Source of the DNA: Thiomicrorhabdus arctica DSM 13458
Lineage (GTDB): Bacteria > Pseudomonadota > Gammaproteobacteria > Thiomicrospirales > Thiomicrospiraceae
Assembly: GCF_000381085.1 (NCBI RefSeq)
Contig: NZ_KB905899.1
Coordinates: 806,001 to 870,000, forward strand
DNA: 64,000 bases
Reading direction: 5' to 3'
Part shown: positions 48,359-56,346 of the stretch, piece after piece
Layout of the letters: every line of letters starts with the position of its first letter
How positions within the stretch are numbered: position 1 is the stretch's first letter
Notes under the pieces: generated by a model
Database searches by the model: none
Seen by the model: the letters and a program-made list of their open reading frames with translations, nothing else
Told to the model about the DNA's origin: nothing
Position numbers and translations under genes: made by a program

Positions 48359-48610
48359 TTAGGCTCTCTTTACAAGACTAATTACAAACAACAAAATAAT
48401 AGCGCCAACCGTCGCGGTAATAATGGAACCGAGTAAACCACCGGCGACCAAGCCTAGAAAATTAAATACGGACCCTCCCACGATAGCACCCACGATACCT
48501 ATCAAAATATTACCAAGCAGACCAAAACCACCTCCTTTCATAATATTACCTGCTAACCATCCCGCTATCGCGCCAATGGCCAAAAATATTATTAAGCTAT
48601 TTATATCCAT
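48359..48610 (-). CDS. GlsB/YeaQ/YmgE family membrane protein
   Basis: 83 residues, three hydrophobic helices rich in Gly: FLAIGAIAGWLAGNIMKGGGFG, LIGIVGAIVGG, GLLGSIITATVGA. Small stress-associated inner membrane protein (transglycosylase-associated family); biochemical role unknown. AAGGAAGG before the ATG gives a strong ribosome site. Single gene. Confidence 0.9.
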   Translation of the reverse strand: MDINSLIIFLAIGAIAGWLAGNIMKGGGFGLLGNILIGIVGAIVGGSVFNFLGLVAGGLLGSIITATVGAIILLFVISLVKRA

Positions 48611-48853
48611 AATGCCTTCCTTTATCTATTGAGTGTAAAAAAATCGGTCAACCGCCAAAACGGACGACACGACTCATGAAAAACGTCACTATCTTACTGA
48701 TTGAGTCGGCGATTTGGTTATATGTGAATCACCCTTATCCAGTCTTTAAAAACTCATAAGTGAAAACACCTGCCTCACTAATGAAACTATTCAATGCTCA
48801 TGCTGCATTCTTGCCTTCACATTGACAGGTAAGATTTAGCAATGGTCCTAATA
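48611..48853. other. intergenic region left of the surface lipoprotein cassettes
   Basis: No gene seen. Between the YeaQ-like gene and the terminator of the first Ig/DUF3494 gene. The YeaQ-like promoter should be here; no strong -35/-10 pair recognised. Confidence 0.4.
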
Positions 48854-48890
48854 GACAAAAAAAAGGACCCAACTGGGTCCTTTTTTTGTC
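48854..48890. terminator. terminator of Ig/DUF3494 lipoprotein gene 1
   Basis: Long stem GACAAAAAAAAGGACCC / GGGTCCTTTTTTTGTC with AACT loop. Nearly the same terminator follows gene 2 at 50806-50843, part of the duplicated cassette. Confidence 0.88.
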
Positions 48891-48918
48891 ATTGTGCTTT
48901 CACACGGTAACACATACT

Positions 48919-50358
48919 TTATGGAGTTGTAACTACAGTAGTCGTACCAAGTCTAACTTCTGTCTGTGCAAGTAATCGGCCGTCTATGGTAGAACCGGAG
49001 ATCATTTCAATATCGGTTTTAGCCAATATATTGCCCTTAAATGCTGCAGCTGAATTAAGAGTTACTGTACTAGAAGCTTGCCAGAAGACATTTTTGGCCA
49101 CAGCACCGCCCGTAAGAAAAATAGACTTACTTGCTGCGAGATCTAGCGTACCGCTCACCTGGAAAATCCAGACATCATTCGCGCCGCCATCAAGCGTAAT
49201 GTCGCCTGTTAAGTTTACGTTGGTTCCCCATGTGTAAACACCAGGGACAAGTGTTTGAGCAGTCACCGTTCCAGCGCCAATATTCAAGTTTGAACCCACG
49301 CCTGCAGGAGCTGCAGCAGCTTCGGTGTATGCAGTACCCACGTCACCTATTGCAATGGCGGAAGCGTTCTTGTCAGTCGAAACACACGTATTAACAGGTT
49401 CAGCGTTGTCTGTAAACATTTCAGACCCAGCCGACAGTTCAGTACAGGCTACTGTAATAGACGCGCCAGTGATTGGGCTAGTACCAATATTACCAGTGAT
49501 TGTAGTGGATCCAGCAGAGGTAATACCTGCGGCTGTCATGATCGCAAAATTAGCAGCCGTCCTAAGATTGACTGGTGCCGGTCCTTTAGCAACGGTACTA
49601 CCGGTCGTAAATGTCCAGACCTTAGCCGCCGCCAAAGCATTTGCAGGCTTCGCGATGTCTGTAATACCCGTTGTTAATGTAGCCGTATAGGTCGTATTGA
49701 TAACCAAATTATCAGTTGGAGTAAAGCTTGCTACCCTATTGCTATAGCTAACTACGCCTGAAACTGACGTACCACCAGCACTTAATGTGAAGGTCGAATC
49801 ATTAACGGTAGCAGGGTGAACTGCTTCACTAAAAGTAGCACTGATTCGAGGGTTTATAACAACATCTGCCGCCACATCAAGAGGGTTAGTAGAGACTACA
49901 GTAGGCGCGATTGCATCAGCTGCCGTGCCACTAGTAAAACTCCAGACATAGGCTGCTGCAAGCGCCTGACCTGTGGCACTTTTTACTGCCGTTGAAAGTG
50001 TAGCCGTATGAAGTCTGCTAGCCGTGAAAGGTCTATCAGCCGTAAAAGTAGCCGTTTTAGATGCTGCATCATATGACACAGTACCCGTTAATGCTGACTC
50101 GTTTAAGCCAACAACAGTGAAACTACTGGTGGTAATAGTGGTGTCATCCATTGCTTCACTGAAAGTAACAACCACTTTGCTGTTAAGCGCCACATCTGTA
50201 ACAGTATTTATTGGTGCTGTTTCGACCACTGTTGGAGCTGTGCCCGTGGTTGTACCCGTGGTTGTACCACTACTGCTATTACATCCTGTAATAAGAGAGG
50301 TCAGCACAAGTCCGGCTAGCAACAAACTTCGGCCAGTGTATTTTTTAATCATATTCAT
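48919..50358 (-). CDS. surface lipoprotein with two Ig-like (Big_5) domains and a DUF3494 ice-binding-like domain (copy 1)
   Basis: 479 residues. Signal peptide with lipobox ITGC (Cys26), a Thr-rich linker, two Big_5/SbsD-type Ig modules (about 42-145 and 148-252: VALNSKVVVTFSEAMD and VVINPRISATFSEAVHP), and a DUF3494 beta-helix (about 257-479) recognisable by TLDGGANDVWIFQVSG, LTGGAVAKNVFWQ, FKGNILA and DGRLLAQT. DUF3494 proteins include ice-binding adhesins, but many members in non-polar bacteria have no tested ice activity; surface adhesion is the safer inference. Strong site GGAG 7 nt before ATG. Sits behind a long leader RNA region. Confidence 0.88.
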   Translation of the reverse strand: MNMIKKYTGRSLLLAGLVLTSLITGCNSSSGTTTGTTTGTAPTVVETAPINTVTDVALNSKVVVTFSEAMDDTTITTSSFTVVGLNESALTGTVSYDAASKTATFTADRPFTASRLHTATLSTAVKSATGQALAAAYVWSFTSGTAADAIAPTVVSTNPLDVAADVVINPRISATFSEAVHPATVNDSTFTLSAGGTSVSGVVSYSNRVASFTPTDNLVINTTYTATLTTGITDIAKPANALAAAKVWTFTTGSTVAKGPAPVNLRTAANFAIMTAAGITSAGSTTITGNIGTSPITGASITVACTELSAGSEMFTDNAEPVNTCVSTDKNASAIAIGDVGTAYTEAAAAPAGVGSNLNIGAGTVTAQTLVPGVYTWGTNVNLTGDITLDGGANDVWIFQVSGTLDLAASKSIFLTGGAVAKNVFWQASSTVTLNSAAAFKGNILAKTDIEMISGSTIDGRLLAQTEVRLGTTTVVTTP

Positions 50359-50574
50359 TATTTTTCTCCGGGGAGTTTTTAATACCGTGGGTGATAAGTA
50401 GCCATGATATTAATTGGCAAAAAACATATTCTTGCCTAAGGGGGGTTCTCTTTTATCCGCACCGCAGCACACTGTCCAATTACCTTGTATTGAAAGTTTT
50501 GCTGCGTTAAGGGGATTTTTTCGAGACTGTTCCGTCTAGTACTAAGGCCTCAGACGGAAGGAGGAGAGAACCCT
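50359..50574 (-). promoter_or_regulatory. long structured 5' leader of Ig/DUF3494 gene 1 (candidate cis-regulatory RNA)
   Basis: 216 nt between the inferred transcription start and the ATG. On the minus strand it can fold as a three-way junction: P1 GGGTTCTCT (50573-50565) with AGAGAACCC (50451-50443); P2 TTCCGTCT (50559-50552) with AGACGGAA (50537-50530); P3 CGCAGCA (50506-50500) with TGCTGCG (50469-50463). A further hairpin with GGCAAGAA arms spans 50436-50416. The segment CTCCTCCTT beside P1 resembles the 16S anti-Shine-Dalgarno and could mask the GGAG before the ATG. It is 204/207 identical to the leader of copy 2. I cannot match it to a known riboswitch class. Confidence 0.65.
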
Positions 50575-50610
50575 ACTATATACTTTAAATAGACCAATAG
50601 CTAAGTTAAT
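50404..50610. repeat. 207-bp duplicated leader, copy A
   Basis: Identical to 52385-52591 except for three bases (two near the left end, one at the AAGGGG/AAAGGG step). Offset between copies is exactly 1981 bp with no indel in the block. Confidence 0.95.
50582..50609 (-). promoter_or_regulatory. putative promoter of Ig/DUF3494 gene 1
   Basis: On the minus strand TTAACT (50604-50609), 16-nt spacer, TAAAGT (50582-50587). It predicts a start at about 50574, exactly where stem P1 begins. Conserved in copy 2. Confidence 0.5.
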
Positions 50611-50805
50611 CGGTCATTAAATAGGGTATTTCGTCACTAATTACATGGAAATGCGTATAAACACTAAGGAAAGGCTCGTGGTTTTGAGTAGCTATTGATC
50701 CATCACTCTATTTAATTTTCAGTCATACTTTTTGCAAGGCTCAATTTTTGCGCTACATTCTTTCTGTCAAAATCACACTACTAAGGGTAGTTATTCATTT
50801 GACTA

Positions 50806-50843
50806 GACAAAAAAAAGGACCCGATTGGGTCCTTTTTTTTGTC
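50806..50843. terminator. terminator of Ig/DUF3494 lipoprotein gene 2
   Basis: Same long stem as at 48854-48890, with loop GATT. Separates the two cassettes so that each is its own transcript. Confidence 0.88.
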
Positions 50844-50873
50844 ACGGTGCTTTCACACGGTATAACGCATACC

Positions 50874-52337
50874 TTATGGCTGCGTAACCGTATTACTTTG
50901 CAAGGTAACCGCAGTCTGCGATAACAGTCTGCCATTCACCGTTGCACCTGTTTTAACAGCAATCGCTTTTACAGCCAGCACAACACCTTTGAAATCTGCG
51001 TTGGTATCAATAGCAAGACCCGCTCCACCACCGATCTGCCAGAAGACATTCTTGGCTAGAGCCCCACCGGTCAATGTGACATGAGTGGCACTTGCCTGGA
51101 TAACGTCCCCTGCGATCTGAAAGATCCAGACATCATTTGGACCCCCATCGAGAGTAACATCCGTGTTGATCAGGACACTCGTACCCCACTTATAAAGGCC
51201 AGGAACCAGTGTTTTACCACTAACATCACCGGCATACAACTCAGTAAAATCAGGTGTTGTTCTGCCTGCCGCATCGGTATAGGCGATTCCCATATCGAGC
51301 ACCGCATTGGCGACTAACGTATTGTCAGGTGCCGTACCCTTAAAGCAGGTAACTGTACCACTGCCAGTATAGGCCGCATCCGCACCATAAATAAAACCAG
51401 TCATTTCTGAACAGGTCACATTATCCATTGCCGCAGCGGTAATTGGGCTAGCACCAATATTGCCAGTAATAGCGGATATAGGAACGTTTGTGATACCGGT
51501 TTTGGTCAAAATAACAAAGTCTCCCGCCGTGCTAAGATTAACCGGGGCCGGACCTTTAGCAATGACGGTGCCGGTCTTGAACGTCCACACTTTAGCCGTT
51601 GCTAGTGCATTTCCAGGATGCGTAATATCTTTAATGCCTGTTGTTAGCGTAGCAACATAGTCAGTGGAAATCTTTAGATCGCCATCAGGGTTAAAGGTCG
51701 CCACCTTGTTGTTATAGCTTACAGTACCTGAAACGGGTGTTCCGGCATCGGTTACCGTAAAGGTCGATGTATTAACAGTAACAGGATTAAGCGCTTCACT
51801 AAAAACAGCCGTCACGCTGCGATTAAGTAAAAAATCCACTGACAAGTCAACAGGGTCAGTAGAACTTACCGTAGGCGCAGTCGTATCGGTCACACTACCA
51901 CTAGTGAAACTCCAGACATAGGGCGCTGCCAGAGGAATGCCTGTTGCTCTTTTTACCGCAATCGTCAGTGTGGCTGTGTGGAGAGTGAGGGATGTAAAAT
52001 CGGCAGAGGGAGTAAAAGTAGCCGTATTAGATACGGCGTCATACGACACGGCACCGCTTAGTTTTAAACTTGTATTTTCATCAATTACGCTAAAGCTGTC
52101 GGTCGTAATTGTGGTGGCATCCATCGCTTCACTGAAGCTGACAATCACATTGCTGTTAAGTGCCACACCTGTAGCAAGGTCGACCGGTGTCGTTTCGATC
52201 ACTGTCGGAACGCTAGTTGTAGTTGTAGTAGTGGTGGTACTTGTTCCACTACCACTACTACATCCTGCGATAAGTGTCGTTAACATAAGGCCGGCTAGCC
52301 ACAAACTTCGGCCAGTGTATTTTTTAATCATATTCAT
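50874..52337 (-). CDS. surface lipoprotein with two Ig-like (Big_5) domains and a DUF3494 ice-binding-like domain (copy 2)
   Basis: 487 residues, same plan as copy 1: signal peptide with lipobox IAGC (Cys26), Thr/Val linker, Ig modules with VALNSNVIVSFSEAMD and LLNRSVTAVFSEALNP, and a DUF3494 domain with TLDGGPNDVWIFQIAG, LTGGALAKNVFWQ, FKGVVLA and NGRLLSQT. The first 25 residues are almost the same as in copy 1 while the rest looks about 60% identical. A cysteine pair in the DUF3494 domain (NVTCSEM and GTVTCFKG) has a counterpart in copy 1. Preceded by the same leader and followed by the same terminator, so the whole cassette was duplicated in tandem. Confidence 0.88.
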   Translation of the reverse strand: MNMIKKYTGRSLWLAGLMLTTLIAGCSSGSGTSTTTTTTTTSVPTVIETTPVDLATGVALNSNVIVSFSEAMDATTITTDSFSVIDENTSLKLSGAVSYDAVSNTATFTPSADFTSLTLHTATLTIAVKRATGIPLAAPYVWSFTSGSVTDTTAPTVSSTDPVDLSVDFLLNRSVTAVFSEALNPVTVNTSTFTVTDAGTPVSGTVSYNNKVATFNPDGDLKISTDYVATLTTGIKDITHPGNALATAKVWTFKTGTVIAKGPAPVNLSTAGDFVILTKTGITNVPISAITGNIGASPITAAAMDNVTCSEMTGFIYGADAAYTGSGTVTCFKGTAPDNTLVANAVLDMGIAYTDAAGRTTPDFTELYAGDVSGKTLVPGLYKWGTSVLINTDVTLDGGPNDVWIFQIAGDVIQASATHVTLTGGALAKNVFWQIGGGAGLAIDTNADFKGVVLAVKAIAVKTGATVNGRLLSQTAVTLQSNTVTQP

Positions 52338-52555
52338 TATTTTTCTCCGTGGAGTGTTTAATATCGTGGGGTTATAAAATAGCCATGATATTGATGGGCA
52401 AAAAACATATTCTTGCCTAAGGGGGGTTCTCTTTTATCCGCACCGCAGCACACTGTCCAATTACCTTGTATTGAAAGTTTTGCTGCGTTAAAGGGATTTT
52501 TTCGAGACTGTTCCGTCTAGTACTAAGGCCTCAGACGGAAGGAGGAGAGAACCCT
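52338..52555 (-). promoter_or_regulatory. long structured 5' leader of Ig/DUF3494 gene 2 (candidate cis-regulatory RNA)
   Basis: Same folding elements as copy A, shifted by 1981 bp: P1 arms at 52554-52546 and 52432-52424, P2 and P3 between them unchanged. None of the three differences falls in a P1, P2 or P3 arm. The same promoter elements lie at 52563-52590. The RBS region again has CTCC next to GGAG before the ATG. Confidence 0.65.
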
Positions 52556-52591
52556 ACTATATACTTTAAATAGACCAATAGCTAAGTTAAT
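52385..52591. repeat. 207-bp duplicated leader, copy B
   Basis: Partner of 50404-50610. Outside the block the flanks diverge at once upstream (CGGTC versus TTATA). Confidence 0.95.
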
Positions 52592-52986
52592 TTATATATT
52601 TCCTTGTAAATATCCAGGTTAATTCATCATTTGCCTAGCTTAGGTATAAATAGAGGAGTTAATAAACCAAGAGATTACTTTTCAAGACAAGTTTGATGAC
52701 ATAGTTTGGCATGAACTCCCTAGAGGCTTTATCTTGTGAGAGGTATTGAAAAGAGAAGATTAAACTCAAATATCCTCATCCATGCCTCCCTACACACTAG
52801 GTATAAAATGTCATATCGTCTATTTTATGCGCATAACGAAGGCTCCATGTTTTTGAAAACGAGTCATCATCATTGTGACTTTATATGAGAAATAGCTGTC
52901 TTATAATAAGTAGTATAAAAACTATTCTTTCTGAGTTAACATGAGATAACTCTTTGTTTAAACACTTAAAATGGCAGGATACGTTA
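52592..52986. other. intergenic region
   Basis: About 395 bp, AT-rich, no coding frame I can support and no strong hairpin. Contains the promoters of divergent genes on both sides; AGGA 8 nt before the ATG at 52987 is the ribosome site of the right-hand gene. Confidence 0.4.
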
Positions 52987-53679
52987 ATGACTAGAAAATT
53001 TGATATTGAAATCATAGACTATAAAAAAATTTCTAGCATTCAAAATGCTTGGAACACTCAAGACTACACAGCCATTTTAGAACTCATGGAGAATGACGAT
53101 GTTGCAGGGATGTCAGATTCCGATATAAAAGAGATGTGTTTGATGGCTCTTAACGATCTAGAAGCCGAAGAAGCTGCAACGATCGTTTTAACGTATCTGT
53201 TGGACGGTGCGGTAACAGCTGGCAAAATTAGCCAAATGGCACATCAAATGCCTGATGATAAACTATGGGAAGAGTTTGCAGACCCACTCTTTCATGAAAG
53301 ATTGTTTAATGCATATGAGTTATTACGAGAGGCTTTTAATGGCGTTTTTGCCAAACCAACCGGAGTCATCATGCGACTCACGATCAAAGCTGAGAATGAA
53401 CTTGCACAGCAACAGTTTAAAAAATCGCCTAAAGTGAGCCTTGTTCGCATTCTCTCTAAAGGACTCGATGACTCATCCCTGTTAAACCGTTTGTATGAAG
53501 AGCAAATTGCGGGAGAGCATTTTGAAGAAGCCGAAGGCATTATCTGGAAGATGACCCCACTCACCAACAGCGGGCTACAAACTGAATATGAAATCACCAG
53601 TTCTCAACTTTGGTTAGAAGACCTTGAAGGTATCTCACCTTTTAAAGCCTCTATCCCTGCGGATGCACTGGAAGAGTAA
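52987..53679 (+). CDS. conserved-looking cytoplasmic protein of unknown function
   Basis: 230 residues from ATG 52987 (AGGA 8 nt upstream; an ATG 11 codons earlier lacks a ribosome site). Acidic, mainly helical, no signal peptide or membrane segment. The N-terminal half has repeated short helices (WNTQDYTAILELMENDD, LNDLEAEEAATIVLTYL) reminiscent of TPR/HEAT-like scaffolds. Tryptophans and acidic residues cluster at the C-terminus. I do not recognise the family. Single gene ending at a terminator. Confidence 0.8.
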   Translation: MTRKFDIEIIDYKKISSIQNAWNTQDYTAILELMENDDVAGMSDSDIKEMCLMALNDLEAEEAATIVLTYLLDGAVTAGKISQMAHQMPDDKLWEEFADPLFHERLFNAYELLREAFNGVFAKPTGVIMRLTIKAENELAQQQFKKSPKVSLVRILSKGLDDSSLLNRLYEEQIAGEHFEEAEGIIWKMTPLTNSGLQTEYEITSSQLWLEDLEGISPFKASIPADALEE

Positions 53680-53800
53680 CCGACGTAAGCTAATAACGAC
53701 AGCACTTTAATGAAGTATCCTCTCGGATTATTTATTTAGAGTCGTCACACATCCCCTTGATAAATAACAGTAAGCGATATTTAAAGTTCGTTCAGACACA

Positions 53801-53836
53801 AAAAAACCCACTTAACAATACAGCTAAGCGGGTTTT
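53801..53836. terminator. bidirectional terminator
   Basis: AAACCCACTTA / TAAGCGGGTTT stem with one mismatch and an 11-nt loop, flanked by A and T runs. Between the unknown protein gene and the delta-CA-like gene. Confidence 0.7.
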
Positions 53837-53904
53837 ATAATCCATTCAAATAAAAGCATTCAAATAAAGGAAAGAGCTCCCTTTATGGATGACTCATTTA
53901 TAGA

Positions 53905-54789
53905 TTACTGAATCTTAGAAAGTAAGTCAGGATTGGTCACTAAGTTTCTAACGCCATGTGCATGATCTTCATTAAAGACATTACCTTTACACCATTGTGC
54001 AACCGATTTGATATTCACTTTTTCTACTTGAGGACGAACGCTCCATGTAACTTGGAATGGAGAACCCGCTTCATTGTAACCCGGTCCAGTCGTAGAGCCC
54101 GCATACTCAACAGGTGTTCCTGTATTGCTTGGGATATTCAACGCTTGGTAAACGCCCTTTTTCATACCGTATTGGGTTAAGTTATTAAAATCTAAAGCCG
54201 CCTGATCATTAACCAAAACATAGACTTGTGTTTCTACGCGCAATTGAGGATTCTTAATAGAATCGCTTAAACAAGCTCCTAACGTTGGGCCTGGAGTGAC
54301 ATTTGCTGTTGAGTAAACATAATGCACTTCGATCGTGTCACCTGAAGACAAAACACTATGTTCACTCGGACAAATTTTAGATTTAGTTGGCATCTTTTCA
54401 GACGATGTTAGCTTACCGCTATATTTATAACCACTCTGATCACCATGACCATTACCATTGCCTGCAAAAGTAGTGAACTCGCCACCTTTATGCTCCGCAT
54501 TTTTATGAAAGTGAATATTACACAGATTCATATTCGAAGAAGCAGGAGACGAATTAAATATAATCGAATTTGCCCCCATTTTGGCATCAATATCACGGGG
54601 TGATTGTGGCCCGAATCCTTTCCCTGTTGTATTTGCTGCTAAAGCGGCGCGCTGTTGAGAGACGACCTCATCGGCAACCGGACTATGATGGCTTTCATCG
54701 TGAAGACCGGTTGTGGCACAAGCTTGTAAAAGGACGGTTGATGCTAATACTGTAATAATTCTCTTATTCAATTTTCGACTCCTAGTCAT
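53905..54789 (-). CDS. delta-class carbonic anhydrase-like lipoprotein
   Basis: 294 residues. A signal peptide with lipobox LLQAC (Cys24) indicates a lipid-anchored periplasmic or surface protein. The core motif is C90-NIHFHKNAEH (His93, His95, Glu99, His100), matching the CNxHxHxxAEH zinc-site pattern I associate with diatom TWCA1-type delta carbonic anhydrases (CA_like family). Further blocks are DTIEVHYVYST (152-161) and EDHAHGVRNLV (274-284), and a pair of Cys (C140, C173) could form a disulfide. Expected reaction: CO2/bicarbonate interconversion in the periplasm, serving carbon uptake in an autotroph. Family match is from memory and activity is inferred. Confidence 0.8.
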   Translation of the reverse strand: MTRSRKLNKRIITVLASTVLLQACATTGLHDESHHSPVADEVVSQQRAALAANTTGKGFGPQSPRDIDAKMGANSIIFNSSPASSNMNLCNIHFHKNAEHKGGEFTTFAGNGNGHGDQSGYKYSGKLTSSEKMPTKSKICPSEHSVLSSGDTIEVHYVYSTANVTPGPTLGACLSDSIKNPQLRVETQVYVLVNDQAALDFNNLTQYGMKKGVYQALNIPSNTGTPVEYAGSTTGPGYNEAGSPFQVTWSVRPQVEKVNIKSVAQWCKGNVFNEDHAHGVRNLVTNPDLLSKIQ

Positions 54790-55149
54790 TTTTAACGACG
54801 TTTAAAAAGTAAATAATGACTCTGGTTAAGATATTTGCAAATAACCGAGTATCCAACCTATCTAAAAAGTATGGACCCGTTATAAGATCAAAATTCACGA
54901 AGGAAAATTATACTCAAGAATGGTTATTAACAAACCATTAGATGGATAAAAATCACTTTTTTTGAATGAAAAGTGTATGTTTTTTATACTCAATACAGGC
55001 TTTTACGTAACTTACTTCCAGTCGAGCCAACTAGGCCTGTTCATAATCATTTAGCGGTACATTTATCCCATTTGTGTCTCGCCCTTTTCAATAAGCGACC
55101 GACCATTTTGCTCCCACTGAATCCGCTAAGAGATCACATCTCGGTAAGT
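54790..55149. other. intergenic region upstream of delta-CA-like gene
   Basis: 360 bp without a supported gene. Holds the promoter of the delta-CA-like gene (minus strand) and a degenerate palindrome remnant, CTAGGCCTGT (55031-55040). Confidence 0.4.
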
Positions 55150-55515
55150 TTATTTCAAAGGCAACACAACGCTCACTTCCCTGCCACCATACTCATGCAC
55201 AGAATCAAATGCACGCACAGTCACCGATTTGATGTTTTTTGGAATAACCACATCCGCAAGAGTACGTGTAAAAGGCTGTTCATTCACATGTGGGTGATAC
55301 AGAGTTCGAGTGGCTAACACCTTGCCGTGGCTGTCTAAGATCTCCCATTTATTGGCATAATGTTTCCATCCACTGTCTTGATGAAGGACCGTCACATTAA
55401 AATCATAAAGGGTATCCCCTGTTTTCTCCACGGCCACCTCTGTAACGTCAGCTTCACCTGCCAAACAAACTGTTCCAAACATGCACAAAAAACTTATACC
55501 TAAAACTTTATTCAT
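55150..55515 (-). CDS. small exported protein of unknown function
   Basis: 121 residues from ATG 55515, which starts directly with a signal peptide (MNKVLGISFLCMFGTVCLAG, cleavage after CLAG). The open frame extends 19 codons upstream without a ribosome site. The mature part is beta-rich and contains GWKHYANKWEILD, TLYHPHVNEQPFTRTL and VHEYGGREVSVVLP, a pattern I recall from uncharacterised periplasmic proteins of marine bacteria. His-rich HPH and VHEYGG may bind metal. It lies upstream of the delta-CA-like gene on the same strand, but 360 bp away. Confidence 0.75.
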   Translation of the reverse strand: MNKVLGISFLCMFGTVCLAGEADVTEVAVEKTGDTLYDFNVTVLHQDSGWKHYANKWEILDSHGKVLATRTLYHPHVNEQPFTRTLADVVIPKNIKSVTVRAFDSVHEYGGREVSVVLPLK

Positions 55516-55641
55516 CGCGTTATGAAAAATGTCCCAATTTGCTTGGACCTTAAAGAGTGGTTGAAAAAACATGCTTTTTCCCTATCTGTTTTAAAGCCGT
55601 TATTTGAGAGAGTGTCTCATTCTGGCGACTCTAGTTATGGG

Positions 55642-56346
55642 TTAAGAACCGTTTATTAAGCGATAGTTTTCTTTTAAACTGAGATAAAGCTGATCGCCAG
55701 AGAAGTCGGTCATGGTTGCGATGATTTCAAACATGACAATATTATCCTCTTTGCCATTCCACTCTTTAATATACGTGCCCTCTTTATAACCATGATCTTG
55801 TCTAAACTTATTTAGGACGTTTTTGGCCATATAGATTTGATACATCTGTTCAAAACTTAACTCCGCAACTTGGCATGCATTGACAAAACTCTTTGCTAAA
55901 CGCGTAAGGTATCCTTCCGAAACCTCACCTGACTCTAACGCTATTCTCATCAGTGTTTCATGCACCAATACCTGCTTGATGATCGGCATGTCACAGTGAA
56001 CAATCGATACTTGCTCACTGTTTGAGATAAATGCCTCGTCTAACAGGATAGCGGCTTTTGAAATCTCAAGCGTCTCTAACGTCAAACTTAACAGAAAATG
56101 CCAAATATCCACCAACTCAATCCGTACATTTTCCATATCCGTGGTGGCGGTAATATTTTTCCAGTGTTTCCACGGATAACTATCTATCAATTCTGCTGCT
56201 TCCATATAAATACAACGCTTCCAATCAATCACTTTACCCAATTGGGTCAGACCTGAACGCCACTCGGCTCCATTCGTCATCTTATTTAAAGCGCTTTGCA
56301 TGTGGAGCATTTCGTGGATGGCATGGATTGATGATTGGTTTTGCAT
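55642..56346 (-). CDS. dimeric-type dUTPase-like protein (all-alpha NTP pyrophosphohydrolase)
   Basis: 234 residues from ATG 56346 (GAGA upstream; the frame is open 22 codons further). The segment CIYMEAAELIDSYPWKHWK followed by VRIELVDIWHFLLS is the ExxE...ExxD metal-binding signature of the dUTPase_2 / MazG-like all-alpha fold, as in dimeric dUTPases of epsilonproteobacteria and trypanosomatids. Likely reaction: dUTP (and dUDP) to dUMP, limiting uracil in DNA. Whether a trimeric dut exists elsewhere cannot be seen. Upstream is a PilZ gene on the same strand. Confidence 0.8.
   Translation of the reverse strand: MQNQSSIHAIHEMLHMQSALNKMTNGAEWRSGLTQLGKVIDWKRCIYMEAAELIDSYPWKHWKNITATTDMENVRIELVDIWHFLLSLTLETLEISKAAILLDEAFISNSEQVSIVHCDMPIIKQVLVHETLMRIALESGEVSEGYLTRLAKSFVNACQVAELSFEQMYQIYMAKNVLNKFRQDHGYKEGTYIKEWNGKEDNIVMFEIIATMTDFSGDQLYLSLKENYRLINGS

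Noticed and set aside
49325-50401. Plus-strand open frames inside the two Ig/DUF3494 genes
   Set aside because: They are antisense shadows caused by Thr/Ala/Val-rich codon use; proteins are low-complexity without family features.
50359-50610. Leader taken as a c-di-GMP (GEMM) riboswitch because c-di-GMP genes are nearby
   Set aside because: The conserved GEMM-I and c-di-GMP-II sequence blocks are not present; only the structured nature can be supported.
55031-55040. CTAGGCCTGT counted as a copy of the palindrome
   Set aside because: Two mismatches to the core; listed only as a possible remnant.
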